DNA of 64,000 nucleotides, taken from assembly GCF_000307875.1 (NCBI RefSeq), contig NZ_AJLS01000063.1, positions 18,138 through 82,137 on the forward strand, given 5' to 3'. Position numbers and translations under genes: made by a program. Below are positions 35,924 through 44,254 of this stretch, piece after piece (positions within the stretch are counted from its first letter, which is position 1; every line of letters starts with the position of its first letter). A model generated the notes under the pieces. It was not told the DNA's origin. It ran no database searches and was given only the letters and a program-made list of their open reading frames with translations. The DNA comes from Neobacillus bataviensis LMG 21833 (GTDB taxonomy: Bacteria; Bacillota; Bacilli; Bacillales; Cytobacillaceae).

Positions 35924-36504
35924 TTTGTTTCCTCCCTTTCTTGTAATTGACGGAAATGGGCGGGTGTCGCGTCCGTCATCTTTTTAAATAATGTAAAAAA
36001 ATAAGGCGTATTAGAGATTCCAACCATCTTTGCTATTTCTGAAACCGTTCGACCCGATTGTAGTAAATATTTTTTAGCTGTATTTATTCTTACCTCCTGG
36101 ATATATTCGACAGGCGTATTGCCGGTAATCTTTTTAAAAGTCCGCTGCAAATGATACGGGCTTCCATGACTTATTTCAGCCAGCGTTTCAAGTGTCAGCT
36201 TTTCGGTATAATTTTTATCAATGTATTCGGTAATAAGCGCAACCCATTCGTTGTCGGGTAATCGCTCATTCGTAGGTTTACATCGTTTACAAGGACGGAA
36301 ATTGGCAGATAATGCTTCTTCCGCATTTTGAAAAATACGTACATTTTCCTTTTTAGGAGTGCGTGATTTGCATGAAGGTTTACAGAAAATCCCCGTGGTC
36401 TTAACTGCATAGAAAAATTGATTATTGTATGAGTCGTCGTTATTGATAATGGCCTGCCATTTTTCATCTGACATGATTTCATTACTTGAACTCTCTCTTT
36501 TCAT
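35920..36504 (-). CDS. adaA: Methylphosphotriester-DNA methyltransferase / activator AdaA
   Basis: About 194 residues: an N-terminal Ada zinc domain with the four ligands in FCKPSCKSR and PCKRC (one Cys accepts methyl from a phosphotriester), then two AraC-type helix-turn-helix segments (about 90-190; LTLETLAEISHGSPYHLQRT and VSEIAKMVGI). Methylation converts it into an activator of the adaptive response. The start is ATG 36504 with AGGGGTGG upstream; GTG 36513 is unlikely. It is divergent from alkA, whose promoter it should activate along with its own. Confidence 0.93.
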   Translation of the reverse strand: MKRESSSNEIMSDEKWQAIINNDDSYNNQFFYAVKTTGIFCKPSCKSRTPKKENVRIFQNAEEALSANFRPCKRCKPTNERLPDNEWVALITEYIDKNYTEKLTLETLAEISHGSPYHLQRTFKKITGNTPVEYIQEVRINTAKKYLLQSGRTVSEIAKMVGISNTPYFFTLFKKMTDATPAHFRQLQEREETK

Positions 36505-36517
36505 GTAGTCCACCCCT

Positions 36518-36609
36518 AGTTACTATTATAGCTTCGTCTCAATCGATAGGTAAGCATTTGTGAATAAAAAAGCAAGATAACGAAGTATATTTTTGCGATA
36601 ATAGTAACT
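36518..36609. promoter_or_regulatory. Divergent Ada-type control region between adaA and alkA
   Basis: The same 12-mer ATAATAGTAACT occurs facing outwards at 36518-36529 (minus) and 36598-36609 (plus), each forming a -10 (TATAAT for adaA, GATAAT for alkA) with no good -35, as expected for activator-dependent promoters. AAT-N6-GCAA (about 36563-36575) with TTTTTGCG downstream resembles the E. coli Ada box. Confidence 0.5.
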
Positions 36610-36632
36610 GAAAATGACGTGGAGGCGATAAA

Positions 36633-37550
36633 ATGAAAGAAGTTCTAGAGGACAATGGGAACATCATCATCAACCTGCCAGTGGATTTTAATATCAAAGC
36701 CAATCTTGGCTATTTAGAGCGCAACAAAAATGAGTGTATGTTTGAAGTTGAAAATGAAATGATCACGAGGGTAATTGTCATTGGAGAAACGCAAACCCTA
36801 GTAAAGATATACGTAAATGAACAAAATCAGATGATAGTAACTTTTTTAAAAAATTCCAGACCTCAAAAACGTTTGGAGCTTGAAGAGGTGGTTAAATACA
36901 TTCGTGAATGGTTCGACCTTGATCGCGATTTAACCCCATTTTACACAATGGCAAAAGCAGACCCGCTACTTCTCAGACCCGTCAATGAGTTTTTCGGATT
37001 ACGTCTAATCGGCGTCCCCGATTTATTTGAGGCCCTTTGCTGGGGTGTCTTAGGACAGCAAATTAATCTAGCCTTCGCCTACACCTTAAAAAGCCAATTT
37101 GTTGAAAAGTTTGGTGACTCGATTGAATGGAACGGGAAAAACTATTGGATTTTTCCAACCTATGAGAAAATAGCCAAATTAACCCCTGTAGATTTGGCTG
37201 ATATTAAAATGACCCTGAAAAAGAGTGAATACATCATTGGTATTGCCCAATTAATGGCTAGAGGAGAATTATCAAAGGATAAATTAATGAAAATGGAAAA
37301 CCTTAAAGAAACCGAAAAAAGTCTAATAAAAATCCGCGGAATCGGTCCCTGGACAGCGAATTATGTTTTGATGCGCTGCTTACGATATCCCTCGGCATAT
37401 CCGATTGATGATGTCGGACTGCATAACGCCATCAAACATCTAACCAAATCAGAGCAAAAGCCTTCAAAGGAAGTGCTTTTAAAGCTAGCGTTACGATGGG
37501 AGGGCTGGCAGGCCTATGCCACGTTTTATTTATGGCGGGTGCTTTACTAA
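36633..37550 (+). CDS. alkA: DNA-3-methyladenine glycosylase II (AlkA)
   Basis: A 305-residue base-excision enzyme. An N-terminal TBP-like domain (about 1-105) precedes the HhH-GPD fold: hairpin IRGIGPWTANYVLM near residue 230 and catalytic Asp in YPIDDVGL. It removes alkylated purines. ATG follows GGAGGCGA. It is divergent from adaA-ogt, so the three genes together form the adaptive response. It is a little longer than B. subtilis AlkA, with no sign of damage. Confidence 0.92.
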   Translation: MKEVLEDNGNIIINLPVDFNIKANLGYLERNKNECMFEVENEMITRVIVIGETQTLVKIYVNEQNQMIVTFLKNSRPQKRLELEEVVKYIREWFDLDRDLTPFYTMAKADPLLLRPVNEFFGLRLIGVPDLFEALCWGVLGQQINLAFAYTLKSQFVEKFGDSIEWNGKNYWIFPTYEKIAKLTPVDLADIKMTLKKSEYIIGIAQLMARGELSKDKLMKMENLKETEKSLIKIRGIGPWTANYVLMRCLRYPSAYPIDDVGLHNAIKHLTKSEQKPSKEVLLKLALRWEGWQAYATFYLWRVLY

Positions 37551-37590
37551 AAATGAGAAACTTAAAAGTTTCTGATGGACAAGGAAAAGG

Positions 37591-37743
37591 CTTCTATTGG
37601 ACATTTCTATCCGGGTTCGTGAGGTTTTGTCCATTAGAACCCTTCTATTGGACATTTCTATCCAGATTCGTGAAGTTTTGTCCATTAGGACCCTTCTATT
37701 GGACATTTTCATCCGGATTCATGAAGTTTTGTCCATTAGAACC
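37591..37743. repeat. Three tandem copies of a 51-bp repeat
   Basis: Units at 37591-37641, 37642-37692 and 37693-37743, about 90% alike, each containing TTGGACA near its start and TGTCCA near its end, so each unit can fold on itself. A partial, decayed copy may precede it (TGATGGACAAGG near 37573). Because 51 is a multiple of three, both strands stay open and produce repetitive spurious frames. It lies between alkA and the EndoIII-like gene. Confidence 0.9.
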
Positions 37744-37854
37744 TTCTACATCAACGTTTGGCCCAAAATCCACAAACTCCCAGTAGAATAATTCTAGAAT
37801 CTTTCCCCTCGCACTTGACCCAGAAAGCGAAATAGGAAGCGAATCGGTGATACT

Positions 37855-38496
37855 ATGAAACACGATTATCAATATATTTATAACAAATTATACGAACACT
37901 ACGGCCCTCAAGGGTGGTGGCCAGCGGAGACACCGTTTGAAATGATGATGGGCTCAATACTCGTTCAAAATACAAGCTGGCGCAATGTCGACAAGGCATT
38001 AATAAATTTACGACCCTTCTTGCATCCTGAAGGGATTGCTCAATTGCCTATTGAAGATCTTGCCCAGCTAATACGGCCAAGCGGCTTTTTCAATATAAAG
38101 GCAAAGCGGATCAAGTCATATATGGCATGGTTTAAAACCTTGGAGTATGATATCGATTTGATAAAAAAAATAGACAAACATCTACTGCGAAATGAACTAT
38201 TAAGCATTAAGGGCATCGGCCGTGAAACGGGGGATGTCATCTTGCTTTACGCATTTGATACCCCCATTTTTATCGTCGACGCCTATGCAAGACGAATCTT
38301 TTACCGTTTAGGATATGATATGCCGGAATCGTATGATGCATTTAGAAAACAAATTGAAAAAGAATTACCAAGAGACTTAGTGCTATATAATGAATTCCAC
38401 GCCCTCGTCGTCGAACATGCGAAGGAGCATTGCAAAGCAAAACCGATATGTGAAGGCTGTCCGTTATTGGGGATATGTGATTGTAGACTGGACTAG
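37855..38496 (+). CDS. EndoIII-like HhH-GPD DNA glycosylase with 4Fe-4S cluster
   Basis: A 213-residue protein of the endonuclease III superfamily. The hairpin is IKGIGRETGDVIL near residue 118, the catalytic Asp is in IVDAYARR and the cluster Cys ligands are C-X6-C-X2-C-X5-C at the C-terminus. The lyase Lys of EndoIII (GRKTA in E. coli) is Glu here (GRETG), so it should be a monofunctional glycosylase, like MutY, Mig or MagIII relatives. The neighbourhood (adaA, ogt, alkA) suggests alkylated or deaminated bases as substrate. ATG follows a weak site. No operon. Confidence 0.85.
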   Translation: MKHDYQYIYNKLYEHYGPQGWWPAETPFEMMMGSILVQNTSWRNVDKALINLRPFLHPEGIAQLPIEDLAQLIRPSGFFNIKAKRIKSYMAWFKTLEYDIDLIKKIDKHLLRNELLSIKGIGRETGDVILLYAFDTPIFIVDAYARRIFYRLGYDMPESYDAFRKQIEKELPRDLVLYNEFHALVVEHAKEHCKAKPICEGCPLLGICDCRLD

Positions 38497-38670
38497 GATA
38501 TATTGTCTTATTAAATAAAGGAAGATAGCAAAAGTAGGGCTCCCCCTTTTGGGATAGCCCGGAACTGTATAATATCTTGACCGTTTGCTTTAATGATGTT
38601 TTGATACCAATAAAAGCTGTGGTTTCTATTTAACTACTTCATTTTGAGATGTTTCATTTGATAGCGGTAA

Positions 38671-38817
38671 TTACTTTGAACTTGCAATTATTTTATAAGT
38701 GATTGCAGCTGCGATTGCACCAATTAGAGATCCAATAACGTAGACTGGAAATTGAACCCAGTTTATGTTACCCCCTAATAAACTATCTACCACATAAGGC
38801 CGGGAGCTCAATAGCAT
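38671..38817 (-). pseudogene. C-terminal remnant of an aquaporin/glycerol facilitator (MIP)
   Basis: The minus strand reads about 48 codons ending in TAA: the stretch LLGGNINWVQFPVYVIGSLI followed by GAIAAAITYKIIA is the last membrane helix region of MIP channels (the part after the second NPA box). Everything upstream, about 80% of such a gene, is gone. It abuts the next remnant, so a deletion fused two dead genes. Confidence 0.65.
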
Positions 38818-38819
38818 TC

Positions 38820-39026
38820 TTATGCAAGCATCCTTTTTTGCTGAAGGAAATGTGATAAGGGCTGAGGATTTACATTTTGTAGATGAGTATGAGCGGCATT
38901 TAAAACATCTGCTGCCTTACTTATGTTCCATTCTACAGAAAATAATGCCTTTTTGATTGCATCAATTTCTGCGTTAATAAGTGTAAGGGGTGTTTTTTCT
39001 TCGAAATCTGTATAAGTCGAAATACA
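38820..39026 (-). pseudogene. C-terminal remnant of a Fis-type HTH activator
   Basis: The open stretch reads PLTLINAEIDAIKKALFSVE then WNISKAADVLNAAHTHLQNV, which resembles the Fis-type helix-turn-helix at the end of sigma-54-dependent activators such as AcoR (consensus EAIxxALxxxxxNISKAAxxLGISRxTLYRK). The recognition helix is degraded, there is no start codon, and the rest of the gene is absent. Tentative. Confidence 0.45.
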
Positions 39027-39072
39027 CTATATCTTAAAATAAAAAAATATAATTTACATCAATAATGCAAAA

Positions 39073-39107
39073 AAGCCTGGATAACTGTGACGTTATCCAG
39101 GCTTTTT
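39073..39107 (-). terminator. Terminator of tRNA-Val
   Basis: GCCTGGATAAC, loop TGTGAC, GTTATCCAGGC with A- and T-runs outside. It directly follows the tRNA 3' end on the minus strand. Confidence 0.9.
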
Positions 39108-39113
39108 GTTGGA

Positions 39114-39186
39114 TGACCTGTGAGGGGTTCGAACCCCCGACCTCAACCCTGTCAAGGTTGCGCTCTCCCAACTGAGCTAACAGATC
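39114..39186 (-). tRNA. tRNA-Val (anticodon GAC)
   Basis: A complete 73-base cloverleaf on the minus strand: acceptor GATCTGT/ACAGGTC, D-arm GCTC/GAGC, anticodon stem CAACC/GGTTG with loop TTGACAG (GAC), variable AGGTC, T-arm with TTCGAAC. The discriminator is A; the bases after it read TCCA, so CCA is not encoded in register. A strong promoter (39208-39235) and a terminator frame it as a single-tRNA unit. Confidence 0.93.
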
Positions 39187-39207
39187 TCTTATTAAGCTAC
39201 AAATCTA

Positions 39208-39235
39208 ATTATAGTGAAAAAGCTAGAAATGTCAA
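39208..39235 (-). promoter_or_regulatory. Promoter of tRNA-Val
   Basis: Perfect hexamers TTGACA (39230-39235) and TATAAT (39208-39213) with a 16-bp spacer, 21 bp before the tRNA 5' end. Confidence 0.85.
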
Positions 39236-39352
39236 TATTATTTTTATGGTTTTTCCTTTTTTTTATTAAAGGAACATACATTCTTGTTCTCTCTTGAATA
39301 AAGAACTAATGTTCGGTTATAATAATACTAAATAAAGAAAGGAGTGATTTTA

Positions 39353-39577
39353 ATGGATGGGCTTTTAAACAGATCAATCGAAGAACATATGCCCCTAGAG
39401 ATGATTTATCTTGCGGAAAACCAAGAATTATCACAGCGGAAACTCATTGTAAAAGAAGTAAATGGTGATTACATCCGCGCCTATTGTTTGGCACGAAAAC
39501 AAATGCGTACTTTTAAACGCGAAAACATTTTATCGATATTGCCTGAATCTCGGCCTAAGCATCGCTACCTTCATTAA
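39353..39577 (+). CDS. Small WYL-like protein
   Basis: A 74-residue protein resembling a lone WYL-type beta-barrel: IEEHMPLEMIYLAENQE (first strand), then QRKLIVKEV, YIRAYCLARKQMRTFKRENI with the Arg-Phe-Arg-type end. WYL domains usually sit in transcription factors and bind nucleic acids or ligands; here there is no HTH. The start is ATG 39353, eight bases after AAAGGAG. Function unknown. It precedes yjcH by about 105 bp. Confidence 0.7.
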   Translation: MDGLLNRSIEEHMPLEMIYLAENQELSQRKLIVKEVNGDYIRAYCLARKQMRTFKRENILSILPESRPKHRYLH

Positions 39578-39682
39578 ACCGGCCCCCCACCATCCACCAA
39601 CATTTCACCTTCTGAAAGCATTTCCACTACAATTATGTTAAAATGCACATGTAATATTCGAATCATGGGGGGAATTGTCGTA

Positions 39683-40405
39683 ATGGAATTTCCAAGAGGC
39701 ACAATCAAAGAACTCACCTTTCAAAGTAATGAACTGAGAGAGGAAATGCAGCTCCTTGTCTATCTGCCTGCAAACTTCTCACCGCTCTATAAGTACTCGC
39801 TGCTGATTGCTCAGGATGGCCGGGATTATTTTCAGCTTGGCCGAATTGGTCGATTGGCAGATGAGTTTCTTTTTGAACGGGAAATTGAAAATATTATTAT
39901 TGTTGGGATACCCTATAAGAATGTGGGAGATCGCCGCCGAAAGTACCACCCTGATGGTGAACAAAATCAGCAATACATACGGTTTCTTGCACATGAATTA
40001 GTCCCTTTTCTTGATAAGGAATTTCCCACCTATCATATGGGCTCGACAAGGGCATTAATTGGCGACTCTTTAGGGGCAACCGTCTCGTTAATGACAGCCA
40101 TTCAATACCCTCATACCTTTGGAAAAGTGCTGATGCAGTCACCTTTGGTTAACGAAAAGGTATTGGAATTAGTCGAAGATTTTCTAGAAGCACAGCTTGT
40201 GGAAATTTATCATGTAATTGGCACACAGGAAACAGAAGTAAAAACCACGGATGGAAAAACAAGTGATTTCTTAAATCCAAACCGACAGCTTTCAAAAATA
40301 ATGAAAGAAATGCCCTTTACATATTTTTACGAGGAATTTAACGGCAATCATACATGGACATACTGGCAGCCTGATTTAAGACGAGCTCTTAAAATGCTGT
40401 TTTAA
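39683..40405 (+). CDS. yjcH: Esterase-family protein YjcH
   Basis: About 240 residues of the enterochelin-esterase/esterase-D-like alpha/beta-hydrolase family: LLIAQDGRDYFQLGR, nucleophile elbow GDSLGAT (Ser near residue 129), and C-terminal NGNHTWTYWQ with the His. The start is ATG 39683 after GGGGGGA; the frame from 39635 lacks a binding site. The order yjcH-yjcG-yjcF matches B. subtilis. Substrate unknown. Confidence 0.85.
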   Translation: MEFPRGTIKELTFQSNELREEMQLLVYLPANFSPLYKYSLLIAQDGRDYFQLGRIGRLADEFLFEREIENIIIVGIPYKNVGDRRRKYHPDGEQNQQYIRFLAHELVPFLDKEFPTYHMGSTRALIGDSLGATVSLMTAIQYPHTFGKVLMQSPLVNEKVLELVEDFLEAQLVEIYHVIGTQETEVKTTDGKTSDFLNPNRQLSKIMKEMPFTYFYEEFNGNHTWTYWQPDLRRALKMLF

Positions 40406-40521
40406 TCTAACAACTATTAAATAAGTATTAAAGTCATTTTATATATTTTGAAAATTTGCTATAATAATAAGAAGACCCTTGTTATTTTAAAAAAATAATT
40501 GAATTAAATGGAGGTAACCGT

Positions 40522-41034
40522 ATGAAATTTGGTGTAGTTATTTTTCCATCAAAAAAGCTTCAAGACATAGTGAATTCTTATCGCAAACGTTATGACCCGC
40601 ATTATGCCCTTATTCCTCCACACCTAACGATAATGAATGGCTTCGATGCACCTGAAGAGGAAGCGAAGGATTTTGCCGATAAATTACGGCAAATCGCCGG
40701 CAATACAAAGCCTTTCACACTAAAGACTTCCAAAATTAGTTCTTTTCAACCTGTAAATAATGTTATCTATTTTAAAATTGATCCGACTGAAGAACTTTTA
40801 AACCTGCATGCTGAGATTAAACAGGGATTTAACGAACAAAGGTCGGAATATGCCTTTGTGCCACATATTACGATTGGTCAAAAGCTTTCTAATGATGAGC
40901 ACTCAGATGTTTTTGGTTCACTGCGGATGACAAAAGTGAATCACGAAGAAACGGTAGATCGCTTCCATCTGCTTTATCAATTAGAAAATGGCTCTTGGAC
41001 TGTTTATGAAACATTTCGTCTTGGAAAGGAATAG
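40522..41034 (+). CDS. yjcG: 2H phosphoesterase-superfamily protein YjcG
   Basis: A 170-residue protein with the two His-x-Thr motifs of the 2',5'-RNA ligase/cyclic phosphodiesterase superfamily: PHLTI near residue 34 and PHITI near residue 115. Members hydrolyse or ligate 2',5' bonds or cyclic phosphates; the cellular substrate of YjcG is unknown. ATG follows TGGAGG. It abuts yjcF directly. Confidence 0.9.
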   Translation: MKFGVVIFPSKKLQDIVNSYRKRYDPHYALIPPHLTIMNGFDAPEEEAKDFADKLRQIAGNTKPFTLKTSKISSFQPVNNVIYFKIDPTEELLNLHAEIKQGFNEQRSEYAFVPHITIGQKLSNDEHSDVFGSLRMTKVNHEETVDRFHLLYQLENGSWTVYETFRLGKE

Positions 41035-41040
41035 TTGATC

Positions 41041-41463
41041 TTGAGAATTAAAGTTGTTGAAAATCAAAGAGAACTTGAAGATGCTTTTACAGTAAGAAAG
41101 ATTGTTTTTGTAGAGGAGCAAAATGTTCCGCTAGAAGAGGAAATCGATCAGTACGAGGATGATGCCACTCATTTTGTAATGTACCAGGAAGATTCTCCTG
41201 TGGCAGCAGGCAGATTCCGGGTTGTGGACGGCTATGGAAAAGTAGAGCGTATTTGTGTGATGAAAGAAGCACGAAAGACGGGAGCCGGCAAGGCGATTAT
41301 GAACGAAATCCAGAGCTATGCCCTTATGCAAGGATTACACAAATTAAAGCTAAATGCCCAAACACACGCCATCCCCTTCTATGCCGGCCTTGGCTATGAA
41401 GTAGTGTCAGAGGAATTTTTAGATGCAGGAATTCCTCATAAAACGATGATTAAGGAAGTATAA
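41041..41463 (+). CDS. yjcF: GNAT-family acetyltransferase YjcF
   Basis: A 140-residue single GNAT domain. VRKIVFVEEQNVPLEEEID is the conserved opening; the acetyl-CoA loop is EARKTGAGKAIMNEI near residue 80, and FYAGLGYEVVSEEFLDAGIPH ends the fold. This subgroup is related to ElaA. The start is TTG at 41041 (or 41035, six bases earlier), just after the yjcG stop, so the two are co-translated. It is closed by the terminator at 41471-41500. Confidence 0.87.
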   Translation: MRIKVVENQRELEDAFTVRKIVFVEEQNVPLEEEIDQYEDDATHFVMYQEDSPVAAGRFRVVDGYGKVERICVMKEARKTGAGKAIMNEIQSYALMQGLHKLKLNAQTHAIPFYAGLGYEVVSEEFLDAGIPHKTMIKEV

Positions 41464-41470
41464 CACATTT

Positions 41471-41500
41471 ACACTTGCCAATCTTAGGCAAGTGTTTTTT
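41471..41500 (+). terminator. Terminator of yjcHGF
   Basis: ACACTTGCC (41471-41479) pairs with GGCAAGTGT (41487-41495), followed by six T. Confidence 0.92.
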
Positions 41501-41591
41501 CTATTTCTGGAAAATCTCGCAAACACTTTCCGTTCCCAGTCTGTTTTGTTATGATAGAAACTGTCTTACTTAAAGAAATAGAGGTTTAATT

Positions 41592-43895
41592 ATGAAAACA
41601 GCTATCTATCAAAAACAAACTATTGATCTGGCGAAACTAGCGCGTGATCAATTTCAAAAAATATATCTTGCCGGAAAAAATGATGAGCTCAGATGCTCTG
41701 TCTGTAATGAGAAGGTGCGCTTGTTTCTTGGGATTCAGAACAACCCACATTTTTTTCATGTTCACTCGCCAGAAAAACAGTGTTCGGAACCAATTACTCC
41801 CGCCGTCAACGTGGAAGAAGAACAACACTACATCGAGAGAAACGGATTTAAGATCCCGCAAGGCAGAACCATTACAGCGACCCCAATAGATTTAGAACTC
41901 TTCAAACCCGCAAAACACATTGAATACACTGTCCCGTTTAAACAAGCATTTGGAGAAATTCATCAAGAATATCCACCCTATTTACAGCAGCTTGCTGAAA
42001 ATGGAACTATCCTTGATCAAAGTCAGGCGGCAGCTGTCATGGAAACGGAGGGCTCGTTATTAGTCCTGGCAGGTGCTGGGAGCGGCAAGACACGGGTGCT
42101 TACGGCACGGACAGCCTATATGCTTAATGAGAAAGATGTTGATCCTGGTTCTATCATGCTTGTCACCTTTACATCAAAGGCCGCCACTGAAATGAAGAAC
42201 CGTTTGCTGTCGTATCCGAATATGAAAAGAGAGAAAATCAATCGGATTGTAACCGGCACATTTCACAGTATTTTCTATCGTATCCTTATGTTCCATGATG
42301 GAGGAAATTGGTCGTCTGACAAACTGCTGAAAAAGGAATGGCAGCGGGATAAAATTCTAAAGGCAGCCGGTAAAGAGCTTAACTTATCCGAAAAAGAATT
42401 TGCCTATGATTTAGTGATGCAACAAATTGGTTTCTGGAAAAACTCACTTCTGTTTCCAAATGAAGTGAAGCCCGCAACCGAATGGGAAGAAAAAGCCAAG
42501 TTTCTTTATCGAAAATATGAGGAATATAAACAACTTGAAGGACTGTTTGATTTTGACGATATGCTTGTCGGCTGTTTTCAGCTTTTGAGCACCACACCTG
42601 CCTTACTTGAACAATACCAGAATCGCTTTCACTACTTTTTAATCGATGAATTTCAGGATATAAACAAGGTTCAGTATGAACTCATTAAACTGCTTTCAGG
42701 AAAACATCGAAATGTTTGTGCTGTCGGTGATGACGATCAGGCAATTTACTCCTTCAGGGGAAGTGATCCAACCTATTTGCTTGAGTTTGAAAGAGACTTT
42801 CCATATGCCAAAATGGTTACCTTAGACCAAAATTACCGTTCTTCCCATGAAATTGTCGCAGCCGCCAATCAAATGATTGCTGCGAATAAGGTAAGAAGAA
42901 TAAAGAAAATGAAGGCACAATTTTCTTCTGAAGTATTGCCGCTGTTATTTTTCCCTCATGATGAAGAGGAAGAGGCGACGATGATTGTAACTGACATACA
43001 GGAGCAGATTGCGAAGGGCGCTAACCCAGGTGATTTTGCGATTCTTTATCGAACAAATGCCGCCTCTCGTGCAGTATTTGAACGATTAGCGGGCTCGAAC
43101 CTGCCATTTAAAATTGACCAAGACGCAGAAGCGTTTTATGATCGCTATATTGTTCGGAGTGCCCTTTCCTTTTTAAGGGCTAGCTTAAACGAGGATGACC
43201 CTCAGGCGCTAGCGGATATTTTACCATTATTATTTCTAAAACAAACGGTTCTTAAGGATATTAAAGCGGAAAGCATCCTCAAAGACTGCAGTTTTCTCGA
43301 GGCACTTTCACACTTGAAAACAGCGCACGCCTTTCAGGAGAAAAAGTTAAAAAAGGCCGTTGTGATAATCCGTGGTCTAAAACATTTATCCCCCATTTCA
43401 GCCATTGAAAAGATTGAAAAGGACATTGGGTTTCTTGATTTTCTGAAGAAACGAGGAAACGAGTCGAGTAAGCTTGAAAAAGGCTCTGATGATCTTAAGG
43501 ATCTTAAAGTCGCAGCGAAGAGCTTTACTTCTATCGAGGCGTTATTAGTACACGCAGAGCATATGTCTGCTATGAACAAGGAAATTAAGAATTTAAGCAA
43601 GCATTTTACAGATGCAATCAGCCTCAGCACCATCCACAGGGCAAAAGGACTTGAATACCACACCGTTTATATGGTTGGCGCTGTAGACGGAAGCCTGCCG
43701 CATGATTTTGCTTTGGATGCTTATCGAAATGGCGATTTTACGGCTCTCGAAGAAGAAAGACGCTTATTTTATGTAGCGATGACCCGTGCCAAAGAGCAGC
43801 TTTATATCTCCGCACCAAGTAGCAGAAGAGGAAAAAAAGCAACCTGCTCTAGATTTTTAGCACCCATTAACAAAAAGAAGAAGGCCAATTCCTAA
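41592..43895 (+). CDS. yjcD: UvrD/PcrA-like helicase YjcD with CoiA-like zinc motif
   Basis: A 767-residue SF1A helicase: Walker A LAGAGSGKTR near residue 157, motif Ia FTSKAATEMK, motif II IDEFQDIN, motif III GDDDQAIYSFRG, motif IV QNYRSS and motif VI YVAMTRAKEQLY. Before the helicase core, residues 35-64 carry Cys35-x2-Cys38-x14-His53-x2-His56 and Cys64, spaced like the CoiA N-terminus. It is smaller than PcrA, with shortened 2B regions. In B. subtilis yjcD also follows this order (yjcF-G-H region). Exact role unknown; repair or DNA uptake is inference. Confidence 0.92.
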   Translation: MKTAIYQKQTIDLAKLARDQFQKIYLAGKNDELRCSVCNEKVRLFLGIQNNPHFFHVHSPEKQCSEPITPAVNVEEEQHYIERNGFKIPQGRTITATPIDLELFKPAKHIEYTVPFKQAFGEIHQEYPPYLQQLAENGTILDQSQAAAVMETEGSLLVLAGAGSGKTRVLTARTAYMLNEKDVDPGSIMLVTFTSKAATEMKNRLLSYPNMKREKINRIVTGTFHSIFYRILMFHDGGNWSSDKLLKKEWQRDKILKAAGKELNLSEKEFAYDLVMQQIGFWKNSLLFPNEVKPATEWEEKAKFLYRKYEEYKQLEGLFDFDDMLVGCFQLLSTTPALLEQYQNRFHYFLIDEFQDINKVQYELIKLLSGKHRNVCAVGDDDQAIYSFRGSDPTYLLEFERDFPYAKMVTLDQNYRSSHEIVAAANQMIAANKVRRIKKMKAQFSSEVLPLLFFPHDEEEEATMIVTDIQEQIAKGANPGDFAILYRTNAASRAVFERLAGSNLPFKIDQDAEAFYDRYIVRSALSFLRASLNEDDPQALADILPLLFLKQTVLKDIKAESILKDCSFLEALSHLKTAHAFQEKKLKKAVVIIRGLKHLSPISAIEKIEKDIGFLDFLKKRGNESSKLEKGSDDLKDLKVAAKSFTSIEALLVHAEHMSAMNKEIKNLSKHFTDAISLSTIHRAKGLEYHTVYMVGAVDGSLPHDFALDAYRNGDFTALEEERRLFYVAMTRAKEQLYISAPSSRRGKKATCSRFLAPINKKKKANS

Positions 43896-43922
43896 AAATT
43901 AGGATTGGTCTTCTTCATTTTG

Positions 43923-44183
43923 TTACTTTTTATTCATCATGTTTGCAATCGTATTAAAATCAAGCTGCTTCCCATCGTTAATGATGGATCTTACAATTTG
44001 GTCTTCCATTTCTTTACTGACCGGTTTATTGGCAATTTGAGACACTCTGCGAATCACACCACGAACCGTTTTTTCATCTTTAAAATTAGCATTTTGTAAG
44101 GAGTTTGCCAAATCAAAGATATCTTTCATATTAACGCCCGTTTTCTTTTCTATGTTTTTAAAGAAACCATTATCCATGTTCAA
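43923..44183 (-). CDS. spoVIF: Stage VI sporulation protein F (SpoVIF)
   Basis: An 86-residue soluble protein. FFKNIEKKTGVNMKDIFDLA and VSQIANKPVSKE are near-identical to B. subtilis SpoVIF (YjcC), a sigma-K-controlled mother-cell protein needed for assembly of late coat proteins via GerE. TTG 44183 is eight bases after AAGGAG; ATG 44177 is an alternative. It converges on yjcD as in B. subtilis. Confidence 0.93.
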   Translation of the reverse strand: MNMDNGFFKNIEKKTGVNMKDIFDLANSLQNANFKDEKTVRGVIRRVSQIANKPVSKEMEDQIVRSIINDGKQLDFNTIANMMNKK

Positions 44184-44254
44184 AACTCACACTCCTTCAT
44201 AAACTACTTTATTGTATGAAGGAAGAAGAAAATTGTGAATAAAGGGGAAAGAAA

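Larger units (their letters stand above)
38497..39072. other. Gene-poor stretch with gene remnants
   Basis: No intact gene. It contains a partial hairpin GGGCT/AGCCC near 38537-38559 and two decayed minus-strand fragments (38671-38817 and 38820-39026), described separately. It is bounded on the right by the tRNA terminator. Confidence 0.7.

Noticed and set aside
37591..37743. Possible CRISPR array
   Set aside because: The units are contiguous with no unique spacers, and no cas genes are near.
37530..37791. Repetitive open frames on both strands between alkA and the EndoIII-like gene
   Set aside because: They arise because the 51-bp repeat is a multiple of three. No ribosome binding site, and the same repeat is open in several frames.
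38528..38562. Terminator after the EndoIII-like gene
   Set aside because: GGGCT/AGCCC can pair, but there is no U-run after it on the plus strand; kept only as a mention.
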